This document shows, in pieces, positions 17,117 to 24,430 of a stretch of DNA of 50,041 nucleotides; position 1 is the first letter of the stretch; each line of letters opens with the position of its first letter. The position numbers and the translations under genes are program-made. The stretch covers positions 1-50,041 of the forward strand of contig ONGE01000031.1 of NCBI GenBank assembly GCA_900317325.1. The letters run 5' to 3'. Source of the DNA: an uncultured Prevotellaceae bacterium (GTDB taxonomy: Bacteria > Bacteroidota > Bacteroidia > Bacteroidales > Muribaculaceae). The notes under the pieces are model-generated. The model had not been told where the DNA came from and did no database searches. It saw nothing but the letters and a program-made list of their open reading frames with translations.

Positions 17117-18265
17117 CTATTCGGGAAGGCGGTTGTTGAGGAACCAGTGCATGAGGTCGAGGCTCATGGCGACGTCGCCTTGGTGGATGTATTTGTCGCG
17201 TTCGGCCTCCAGTTTGCTGAGAATATTTTCGGCTTTGGGGCGGTCATTCTCCAGTGTTAGCGCTACGGCCATCGTCGTCATCTGTTTGTCGCTTTGTGTC
17301 GGGGCATGACGGGTGACGTATTTGGCCACCTCATCGGTGTAGTGCTGGCGTGCCTCATCGTCGCGACCCGTGGCGATGCAGGCTAGTGTCATCATGTTCT
17401 CCAACTCTAGCCTGTACAGAGGCAATATCTCGCTCTTGTGGTGGTAAGCCTCGGTGAGCTGATGATAGGATTCTTCCCATTGGTGCTGGGCCTGCTTGCG
17501 TGTGGCCGAGGCCAGCACTGCAGCGGCGTGCATGGGGTTCTTCCAGTCGATGGGGTCAGGAATGTTGAACAGGCGCTCAGGCATCTGGCCGTACGTCTCG
17601 CCGCCCTGGTTGCGGGCGTTGAGCTCCAGCACGTTGCCGAAGGTCTGTTTCGTGGCCTGGTCTTTCTCCAACTGCAGCAGGTTGTAGCCGTCGTTGGCGA
17701 CACCACCCAGTTTCATGGGGATGCCGTTGGTCAAGGCGAAAAAAACGCCGAATAACGCCATAAGCCCCAACATGATATTCAGCCAATCGGGCAGGTCACA
17801 GGCCCATATCAACACGATGGCGAGTAGGGTAGTGACGACATTGGCGAGCACGCCCCCGGCGTTGTGCCAGCGCGTGTCAATTTCCTCCAGAGGCTTGTCG
17901 GGCGGGGCCATCAGGCATTGTCCTCCAGTCCCCTCCAACTCAAAGTTGCGCCACTGCAGGCGCCCGTCCTTGCGGATAAGCGTCCAGTTAAAGAAACGGA
18001 ACGACACGAACTTGTAGCCCGTCAGCAGCCCTGCCACCAGGTGGCCTCCCTCATGGATGATAATGCTCAGGACGGCGGCTAGCAGGACGGCGGCCAGTAT
18101 CCCGATGATGCCCAGAACCTTCTGTAGTGTGAATTTCTCGAAGACGGTTCTCGTCACTGTCGTGACCGATTCGCCGTCGATGATTGCCATGACGGGTATA
18201 ATGATGATCAGGCCGATGCAGGCCCCGGCAATTAACCCTCCGATAAGTTTCAATATCGTTTTCAT
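17117..18265 (-). CDS. Membrane zinc metallopeptidase, M50-like
   Basis: This 382-residue integral membrane protein has hydrophobic helices at about 5-27, 50-80, 150-170 and 172-192. The second helix carries HEGGH (71-75), the HExxH zinc site inside a membrane segment that is typical of site-2-protease (M50) type enzymes. The third zinc ligand, usually an Asp in a downstream (N/D)PDG-like motif, is not evident; MKLGGVANDGYN (about 200) is a possible equivalent. Residues about 195-382 are soluble, helical and TPR-like. Members cleave substrates within the membrane, or act as zinc-site relatives with unknown roles. A -7 box lies at 18297-18304. The gene is separated from the helicase by only about 65 nt. 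Confidence 0.7.
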   Translation of the reverse strand: MKTILKLIGGLIAGACIGLIIIIPVMAIIDGESVTTVTRTVFEKFTLQKVLGIIGILAAVLLAAVLSIIIHEGGHLVAGLLTGYKFVSFRFFNWTLIRKDGRLQWRNFELEGTGGQCLMAPPDKPLEEIDTRWHNAGGVLANVVTTLLAIVLIWACDLPDWLNIMLGLMALFGVFFALTNGIPMKLGGVANDGYNLLQLEKDQATKQTFGNVLELNARNQGGETYGQMPERLFNIPDPIDWKNPMHAAAVLASATRKQAQHQWEESYHQLTEAYHHKSEILPLYRLELENMMTLACIATGRDDEARQHYTDEVAKYVTRHAPTQSDKQMTTMAVALTLENDRPKAENILSKLEAERDKYIHQGDVAMSLDLMHWFLNNRLPE

Positions 18266-18296
18266 AAAGCAGATGTCCTATTGTGATAACTGCCAG

Positions 18297-18304
18297 CAAA
18301 GATA
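18297..18304 (-). promoter_or_regulatory. -7 box of the M50-like gene
   Basis: The minus strand reads TATCTTTG, 32 nt upstream of ATG 18265. The remainder of the 346-nt gap (18266-18611) is A+T-rich and carries the divergent EcsC-like promoter. Confidence 0.6.
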
Positions 18305-18523
18305 CAACTTTTAGGCATGATTTCATCCATCCCTGAGCGGTTACTTTATCGGTGAATGTTTTATCCACAATCTTAAATTTCATCGAACTCAAGTTGTTAT
18401 AGGCATGCATGTTTTTTTAACAAAGTGTTGCATACACCAGCTTTTTTTACGTAATTTGCAATGAGTATTGCATATAGCTTGTGCATGCGGTAATTTGAAT
18501 TCCATGTTCTTGTCACCGCAAAA

Positions 18524-18591
18524 TTGCTAAAAACGTGATACTCGCTATTTTTGAACTTCTTTTTGTTGGCTTTTAATCCCGCAAACGGGAT
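18524..18591 (+). promoter_or_regulatory. Promoter and leader hairpin of the EcsC-like gene
   Basis: TTG (18524-18526), a 19-nt spacer and TATTTTTG (18546-18553) form a -33/-7 pair. The leader then contains ATCCCG (18576-18581) and CGGGAT (18586-18591), a 6-bp hairpin with a 4-nt loop, 20 nt before the start codon. Confidence 0.55.
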
Positions 18592-18611
18592 AATAAAATT
18601 TTATTTGTGAT

Positions 18612-19256
18612 ATGAAAGATGAGAAAAAGGGTACAGAACTGACGCCTTCCAAAGTACAGAAATTGATGGATTGGACCTACGAGAAAGTCCTTAACGGTCT
18701 TCCTGGAACAAGAAACATTTATGAAGTTGTCGCCGACTACAAGACAAAAGACAAAGAATCGGGCATCAGATCTTTAGTTCACGTTCAGACACTGAAAACA
18801 ACTTTGACAGGATTTCTTACGGGGTTAGGTGGAATGATCACGTTGCCTGTTGCCGTTCCAGCTGATATTGCAAGTTCAATGTATGTTAATATGCGTATGG
18901 TGGGAGCGATTGCTTTATTGCGTGGATATGACTTGAAAAATGACAGAGTAAGAACGATGGTGTTCGCGACAATAACAGGCGAAACCCTAAAGGATGCAAT
19001 CAAGTCTATTGGCGTCAAGACTGGAGAGAAAATGGCGAAAGAAGCTATCAATAAGTATCTAACTCGCGATGTCATTAAGAAGATTAATGAAGCAATTTGC
19101 AAACGCTTTATTACCAGAAGCGGTGAAAAAGGGATTATTAATGCAACAAAGTGTGTTCCTGTAGTCGGTGGCATTATCAGTGGCGCTTTTGATTTTGCGG
19201 GCACACGCGCTATAGCAAAATTAGCGAAAGCAGAGTTTAAAGATATAACAGAATGA
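18612..19256 (+). CDS. EcsC-family protein
   Basis: The 214-residue protein matches the EcsC family pattern: a hydrophobic glycine-rich stretch (LTGFLTGLGGMITLPVAVPADI, about 70-92, given in part), then NMRMVGAIALLRGYDLKNDRVR and a second hydrophobic segment VPVVGGIISGAFDFAGTRAI near the C-terminus. The family's molecular function is unknown; B. subtilis EcsC is encoded with an ABC transporter. Its last four bases overlap the start of the next gene (ATGA at 19253-19256), which implies translational coupling. Base composition is more A+T-rich than the neighbours, a hint of different ancestry. Confidence 0.75.
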   Translation: MKDEKKGTELTPSKVQKLMDWTYEKVLNGLPGTRNIYEVVADYKTKDKESGIRSLVHVQTLKTTLTGFLTGLGGMITLPVAVPADIASSMYVNMRMVGAIALLRGYDLKNDRVRTMVFATITGETLKDAIKSIGVKTGEKMAKEAINKYLTRDVIKKINEAICKRFITRSGEKGIINATKCVPVVGGIISGAFDFAGTRAIAKLAKAEFKDITE

Positions 19257-19867
19257 AAGGAAAAAAGACGCTCGCTGTTGTGGGCGCTGTGGTTGCTGCC
19301 GGGCTCACGCATGGTATCGTTAATGCCTTGCCCGTTCAGGGCTCCAATGCTGGAATCACCGTTGCCGACGTGGTGGCCATGGACGGCACAGCTTACAGTT
19401 TTGACGAGTTATACGCCATGCAACGAGGTGACACTGTGGATATGCAAATTGATCTGCCAGAAGTCCAGATCAAGGCAATGCCAAACGCAACAAAGTACGG
19501 TGCACGAATGCCTAATCCGGTCAGTGATAAGCCTGCGGCACCTGGAAGTAAAACTGTCTATCATTCCGTTGAGCAGATGCCTCAGTTCCCGGGTGGCGAG
19601 GCGGCACTGATGAAGTACCTCAAATCTCACATCAATTATCCTCCCATGGCTGCCATGAACGATGTTCAGGGTAATGTCATTGTGCAGTTTGTTGTGAATG
19701 AAGACGGTAGTGTGGGTGAGGTAAAGGTTGTCCGCTCGTTGGACAAGGACCTTGACCGTGAGGCCATCCGCGTTGTCAAGTCGCTGCCCAAGTTCACTCC
19801 CGGCCGTCACAATGGCAAAGCCGCGAGTGTATGGTACACGCTGCCTGTGCCTTTTAAACTTAATTAG
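19253..19867 (+). CDS. Exported protein with TonB C-terminal domain
   Basis: The 204-residue protein starts with KGKKTLAVVGAVVAAGL, a signal-peptide or membrane-anchor-like segment, then a conserved block ADVVAMDGTAYSFDELYAMQ (about 40-62). A Pro/Lys linker leads to a TonB_C domain (about 105-204) with FPGGEAALMKYLKSHINYP, VIVQFVVNEDGSVGEVKVVR, LPKFTPGRHNGKAASVWY and ending in PVPFKLN. TonB_C domains contact the TonB box of outer-membrane receptors. The classic long Pro-rich spacer is short here, so it may be a periplasmic TonB-like adaptor rather than a full energy transducer. It overlaps the EcsC-like gene by 4 nt. Confidence 0.75.
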   Translation: MKGKKTLAVVGAVVAAGLTHGIVNALPVQGSNAGITVADVVAMDGTAYSFDELYAMQRGDTVDMQIDLPEVQIKAMPNATKYGARMPNPVSDKPAAPGSKTVYHSVEQMPQFPGGEAALMKYLKSHINYPPMAAMNDVQGNVIVQFVVNEDGSVGEVKVVRSLDKDLDREAIRVVKSLPKFTPGRHNGKAASVWYTLPVPFKLN

Positions 19868-19942
19868 TAAATAATGGGGTAGGGCATTAAACGCTGATGG
19901 CGTATGATAGTCTAAAAAGTATAATACGCAAAAGCCATTATC

Positions 19943-20539
19943 ATGAAGAAGGACAAAAATAAAGGAAAAAAGACGCTCGCTGTGGTGGGTGCTGTGGTTG
20001 CCGCCGGTCTCTCACCGTGCATCCTTAACGCCACTCCGCTATATGCGCCCGATCAAGCCCCCAATGCTGCACTCACTGCTGCCGAGGTGGTCGCCATCGG
20101 CGGCACAGCTTACAGTTTTGACGAATTATACGCCATGCAGCAACGGGCCGACGGTATGAAGCAGGCACGAGACCGACGACAAGGGCCGCAAGCTTCAAAG
20201 TATGGTTCACCACACTCTCAACCCTATGTGATTGTCACTCCTGATATGGCCTTAGACACGATTCAAGAAGGCCTCAAGGATTTCTGTGCCCAACTGCTTG
20301 ATGCCGACCCTTATACCAAGGGTGCCGTTTTCACGCTTGACAGCGACTTGACTCGTGAACTGGAAATGAGTGAATCCCAATTGAAGGAACTTAAGGCATT
20401 CATCGAGGAATACTATGGTGTGGAAGTGTCACACCATCGTTTCCGCCTTAAGGGCCAGCTCAACACCCTGCGTCTCATTTCGGAGTACATCTACAAGTTG
20501 AAATCCGTTTGGGACCGACCCGAAATAGAACCTTATTGA
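19943..20539 (+). CDS. Exported paralogue sharing the N-terminus of the TonB-C protein; unknown C-terminal domain
   Basis: The 198-residue protein repeats the first ~60 residues of its upstream neighbour almost unchanged (GKKTLAVVGAVVAAGLS, then TAYSFDELYAMQQ), including near-identical DNA. The rest is different: from about residue 105 it is helical, with FTLDSDLTRELEMSESQL, KELKAFIEEYYGVEV and TLRLISEYIYKLK. The spacing of these helices looks like an acyl-carrier-protein fold, but the phosphopantetheine Ser position is not a DSL motif, so this would be a degenerate version; that is a weak inference. It is 75 nt behind the TonB-C gene and probably in the same transcript. Function unknown. Confidence 0.65.
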   Translation: MKKDKNKGKKTLAVVGAVVAAGLSPCILNATPLYAPDQAPNAALTAAEVVAIGGTAYSFDELYAMQQRADGMKQARDRRQGPQASKYGSPHSQPYVIVTPDMALDTIQEGLKDFCAQLLDADPYTKGAVFTLDSDLTRELEMSESQLKELKAFIEEYYGVEVSHHRFRLKGQLNTLRLISEYIYKLKSVWDRPEIEPY

Positions 20540-20564
20540 TCACCTTTTAGACTAGGGCAGCACC

Positions 20565-22290
20565 TCAGTGGTATCTAGCAACAAACTCATCGAGGTTTTG
20601 GATGCCTAATTTGCGGGCAATCTGAATTTTCTTGTTTGAGATGGTCGTCAGGCTCTTGTATTTCATGCATATCATGATCACTGTCCTCGAGAAACCGCAG
20701 CAATACAGCGCCAAGTAGTTGATTTCGTCCTCGCGAAGTGTGCCGCCAGCCATCTGTTGTGCGTCAACCAGTACATTGTTATGCAAGTCGTTGACCAGTG
20801 TTTGCAGGTTGGCCCAATAGGAGTCGTTGTCGCCACCCGCCTCGGGCATGGTCATCAACTCCATGAACTTGCGGGCAAAATTGTTACTATCATATTGATA
20901 GGACTGCTCCATCAGCTGGTGTACAATCCTGATTTGTCCATCCACGATGGTGCGCATTTCGTCACTTTGCCGCTGCTTGGCCTTGAGCGCATCGAGTTGC
21001 GTCTGATTGCTCTGCATCTCCTCCTGTGCTTTCTTCAATTTCTGTTCATAGGCATCTATAGATACCTGCATCTTCTCCAAGCCCAACAATGACCCGTCAA
21101 GGTCGGCCCTAAGCATCTCGGCCTCGTTCTCTTTCATCTTCAGCCTGTTGCGGTACCGCCATGCCAGGAAAGTCACGCCCAGTGCCACAAGGGCCAGTAA
21201 CGCAGCCAGCAGGATGGCACCCCTCGTGCGGGACTCGCTTTTCACCTTCTTGAGTTCCTCCAGCTGGATGTCATATTTCTTCTCAATGGCTAGGTAGTTC
21301 TTGTTGACGTTGGCCACCAGTATCGAGTCGGCCATCTCGTTGGCCCGATCATAGTAGGTGGTGTATTTTTCCCAGTCCTTGTTGGCTTTGGCGATTTCAC
21401 TCATGAGCCGACAATACATGACCGTGTCACTGGTGTGGTTGCTCATCATGCCGCTGGCGGGCACATGATTTCTCGGCAGCGACATAGTGAGCACGGGGAT
21501 GGTCAATCTCATCTTTGCCGGCTTCTATGGCTTTCAGGATATCTACTTTAGCTTTGTCATATTCTTTGGTGATCAGGCAGTACATCTCGGCGCGCTGATA
21601 CAGGTTCTGGAACAGGAACCAGTTCTCGTGCTCGGCCTCAGCCAGCTTGATGGCTTGATTGATGTAATAGAGGGCGCTGTCGCGATTATCGGGCAAGCTG
21701 CGGTAAAAACCACCCATGTCGGTCAGACACACAATCTGGTAATGCTTGTCGCCCAACTGGTTGTACAGGTCAAGGGCTTCCTTGTATTTCCTGATTTTCA
21801 GGTCGGCATAGTTTGAATTGTCGGCATAGAGGGTCGCCAATCGCAGCTTGGCAAAGGCTTTATTTTCCAGGTCACCATCTTCGGCCGCGTTCTCGGCATC
21901 CTTATAGGACGTTATCGCGTTTTCGGCATCGCCCATGACCTGATAGACACAACCCTTATAGAGCAGTGAGCGGGTATATTTCTCGCGGTCGCCGTGGTGC
22001 TCATAATAGTCCACCGCATCGTTGATCATGGCATCGGTCGTGTCGTTGATATAGTTCTTGTAGTGTGATTGGGTAAGCAGCAAGCTATAGTAGGCCCGCT
22101 CGGCCTTGTTGAATCCGTCGGGATGGAGAGAATCCAAACGTTGCTGCGCCAATTCATACTGGCGTGCCTTTGACAGCAGCGAGTCGATGGCTGATAGCTC
22201 GCGCATATTGGCGGTATTCGAGCCACCGTTGCAACAGGCCAGAGCAAGGCAAAACAGCAATAAAGGAATGATAAGATTTTGTGACCTCAT
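20565..22290 (-). pseudogene. TPR / transmembrane / HTH regulator, split by a frameshift
   Basis: Two overlapping frames make one protein of a known Bacteroidetes design. The first (22290 to about 21470) has a lipoprotein-like signal (LLFCLALACCNGG) and several TPR repeats. The second (about 21470 to 20565) has the last TPR, a membrane helix (AILLAALLALVALGVTFLAW), a coiled coil, and a C-terminal HTH of LuxR-like type (LREDEINYLALYCCGFSRTV ... IQIARKLGIQNLDEFVARYH). Removing one base from the TTT at 21469-21471 joins them as HYVAAENHVPASGMMSNHTS and gives a 574-residue protein. It probably senses an outer signal and binds DNA inside. The flanks have no other damage, so a sequencing error or recent mutation is likely. 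A -7 box (TAATTTTG on the minus strand) is at 22316-22323. Confidence 0.75.
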
Positions 22291-22424
22291 TGTTTGTTGA
22301 GTTAGTTTTCTATGGCAAAATTACTTTATTTTTCATCAATACTTTCGGCCCAAATTGGCCAAATTATCCCCAAATGAACTTTTTATTTTTTAATAATTTG
22401 ATAATCAGGCATCTAAATTTGTCC

Positions 22425-22484
22425 AAATGAAGTCAGAATGAAGCCATTTTTTCATCGAATATCCAATTATTTACAGTAACTTTG
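22425..22484 (+). promoter_or_regulatory. Promoter with upstream AATGAAG direct repeats, 308-aa LRR gene
   Basis: TAACTTTG (22477-22484) is the -7 box, 29 nt before the start codon. AAATGAAGTCA (22425-22435) is followed by AATGAAGCCA (22437-22446), a direct repeat with 11-nt spacing. The 11-mer AAATGAAGTCA recurs at 23572-23582 at nearly the same distance from the next gene's -7 box. Confidence 0.6.
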
Positions 22485-22512
22485 CAACTGAACAAGCTAA
22501 CCTCTTATCTTT

Positions 22513-23439
22513 ATGAAAAAGACATTGCTTCATACAACCCTGTTTGGCTTTCTCCTCTTGTTGCCGACAGCGGCGGGTGCTTTCGACTTCGAGGTCGATG
22601 GGATTTTCTACAACATCAATAGCGATAATGCCTCGGTATCGGTAACCTACGAAACCACCGCTTTCAGAACCTATACTGGGAATGTGGTCATCCCCGACAC
22701 TGTGACACACAATGGTGTTGACTATCTTGTTACAGCTATCGGCAACAGTACCTTCTTTTACTGCTATGACATGACCAGTGTGACAATCCCTAACACGGTC
22801 ACCTCGATAGGGTATTACGCTTTTTCGGGTTGTGCCCAACTGACCGAAATCAAGCTTCCCGAAACGCTCGTCAGCATCGGGAACTGTGCGTTTGAGAATT
22901 GCCATGGCTTGACCGAGGTCGTGATTCCGGATGCGGTTACCACCCTTGGGCAGGACCCCTTCTTCAACTGCCGTCAACTGGAACGTGTTGTTATCGGTCG
23001 TTCAGTCAGTTCCGTCGGCAGCTATCTTTTCAGCGGCTGCACTAAGTTGTCAAGTGTGACCTGCTGGCCAACAACCCCTCCCGCTTGCCATGCTGCGTTA
23101 TTTATTCACTACGACGTGTATGCCAATGCTACGCTGCATGTTCCGCCCGAATCGCTTGATGCCTACCAATCGGCCATGTTCTGGAAGGAATTCTCACAAA
23201 TCGTTGGAGATGCAACAGTTGGCATACCTGGCGATGTGAATGGTGATGGCGAGGTAACCGTTGCCGATGCCAACAACACCATTCACATTATTGTTAATGG
23301 AGGTGGCAGTGGCGGCCATTCCCGCGTGCCTGGCGATGGAGATGAGCGCCCCTTTATTGGTGACGTCAACGGCGACGGCGAGGTGAACATCTCTGACATC
23401 AACGCCATCATCGATTACATCCTCGGGAATGCGCATTAA
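22513..23439 (+). CDS. Secreted LRR_5 (BspA-like) protein with two dockerin-like loops
   Basis: The 308-residue protein has a signal peptide (1-22, ending TAAGAFDF), the short FEVDGIFYNI beta-hairpin found at the start of many such proteins, four to five LRR_5 repeats (about 55-190, e.g. MTSVTIPNTVTSIGYYAFSGC) and a closing segment TLHVPPESLDAY. Two dockerin-like Ca-binding loops follow (GDVNGDGEVTVADANN and GDVNGDGEVNISDINA). It sits divergently from the TPR/HTH regulator, which may control it. It is probably surface-exposed; the ligand is unknown. Confidence 0.85.
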   Translation: MKKTLLHTTLFGFLLLLPTAAGAFDFEVDGIFYNINSDNASVSVTYETTAFRTYTGNVVIPDTVTHNGVDYLVTAIGNSTFFYCYDMTSVTIPNTVTSIGYYAFSGCAQLTEIKLPETLVSIGNCAFENCHGLTEVVIPDAVTTLGQDPFFNCRQLERVVIGRSVSSVGSYLFSGCTKLSSVTCWPTTPPACHAALFIHYDVYANATLHVPPESLDAYQSAMFWKEFSQIVGDATVGIPGDVNGDGEVTVADANNTIHIIVNGGGSGGHSRVPGDGDERPFIGDVNGDGEVNISDINAIIDYILGNAH

Positions 23440-23571
23440 TCATTTCATCCGTCTGTACAATGGCAAAATTGCAGTGTTTTACAGTCCTAAAATACTGAAA
23501 TGAAGTTCATTTCGTGTCAAGTGAAATAATTCTTTAATATATTCCTGTAAATCAGTGCTTTGTAATATGTA

Positions 23572-23630
23572 AAATGAAGTCAAAAATCTACCGAAATCCT
23601 TGGTTGTAACTTCTGAATATTATAACTTTG
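23572..23630 (+). promoter_or_regulatory. Promoter with AAATGAAGTCA site, beta-barrel gene
   Basis: TAACTTTG (23623-23630) is a -7 box 115 nt before the start codon. AAATGAAGTCA (23572-23582) ends 41 nt before it, compared with 42 nt in the neighbouring LRR promoter. A 17-nt palindrome-like GAAATGAAgTTCATTTC (23497-23513) contains a degenerate copy. No gene is seen elsewhere in the gap 23440-23744. Confidence 0.55.
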
Positions 23631-23744
23631 CAAACGACAAATAATCTCAAGCGGTATCTAAAAAACATCCATTTGGGTATTGCATGACTTCCGAGCAAGA
23701 TAGAACTTTGCTTATCAATTAAAGCGAAACTGAATAAGAGTCTT

Positions 23745-24344
23745 ATGATAACGATTAAGAAACTGATGACCCTACTGCTGGCGATGAGCTTAATGGGAGC
23801 TATTGTCGCCCAGGCGCAGGAAGGGACTGAGCGCAGCCTGTCGCTGGAACTTTTTGGAGCGCAAAACACTGTCGGCATCAACTACGACAGCCGCTTCAAG
23901 GGTAACCACGGCTTGGGTTACCGCGTAGGCGTCGGCTATGGTTATAGCGAGACCAGCACAATCGCTAACAGTTCCTACGCCTTGCAGGGTGTTGCCGCGC
24001 CCATCGAAATCAACTATCTCTTTGGTAAGGGGAGGCATAAGTTCGAACTCGGCTTTGGAACCAGTTTGGGCTATTATTACGAGAAATGTCACGTGTGGAC
24101 CTCTGTTGGCCCTGCTCCAAATATGGGCGATGGTGTACCAGACTACGGCTATTCTTATTACTATAAGAAAATGACACATAACACGTTTGGCTATTTCATG
24201 TTCGGCAACATCGGTTACCGGTTGCAAACCAACCGTGGTTTCCTGTTACGTGCAGGCATGACCCCGTCGTTCAATTTCGGCGACCGATATGGCATTTACC
24301 GTAAGTGGTACTACCCATACGTTAGCTTCGGCTGGAGATTATAG
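23745..24344 (+). CDS. Small outer-membrane beta-barrel protein, unknown function
   Basis: The 199-residue protein has a signal peptide (about 1-26, ending IVAQAQ), then alternating aromatic/glycine strands (FKGNHGLGYRVGVGYGYS, KFELGFGTSLGYYYE, NIGYRLQTNRGFLLRAGMT) and ends in a terminal aromatic strand YPYVSFGWRL. The pattern fits an 8-stranded outer-membrane barrel of the OmpA/OmpW size class, without an OmpA peptidoglycan domain. The function cannot be told. It is 305 nt behind the LRR gene with its own promoter, and 86 nt before the cohesin-like/LRR gene, which may share its transcript. Confidence 0.7.
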   Translation: MITIKKLMTLLLAMSLMGAIVAQAQEGTERSLSLELFGAQNTVGINYDSRFKGNHGLGYRVGVGYGYSETSTIANSSYALQGVAAPIEINYLFGKGRHKFELGFGTSLGYYYEKCHVWTSVGPAPNMGDGVPDYGYSYYYKKMTHNTFGYFMFGNIGYRLQTNRGFLLRAGMTPSFNFGDRYGIYRKWYYPYVSFGWRL

Positions 24345-24430
24345 CTATTATGACTATCGGTTACTGTTCTCAGTCAAGCATGTCGACCAGGTTTAAAATA
24401 TGAGTGTAACTTTTTAAAACAAATACGATT

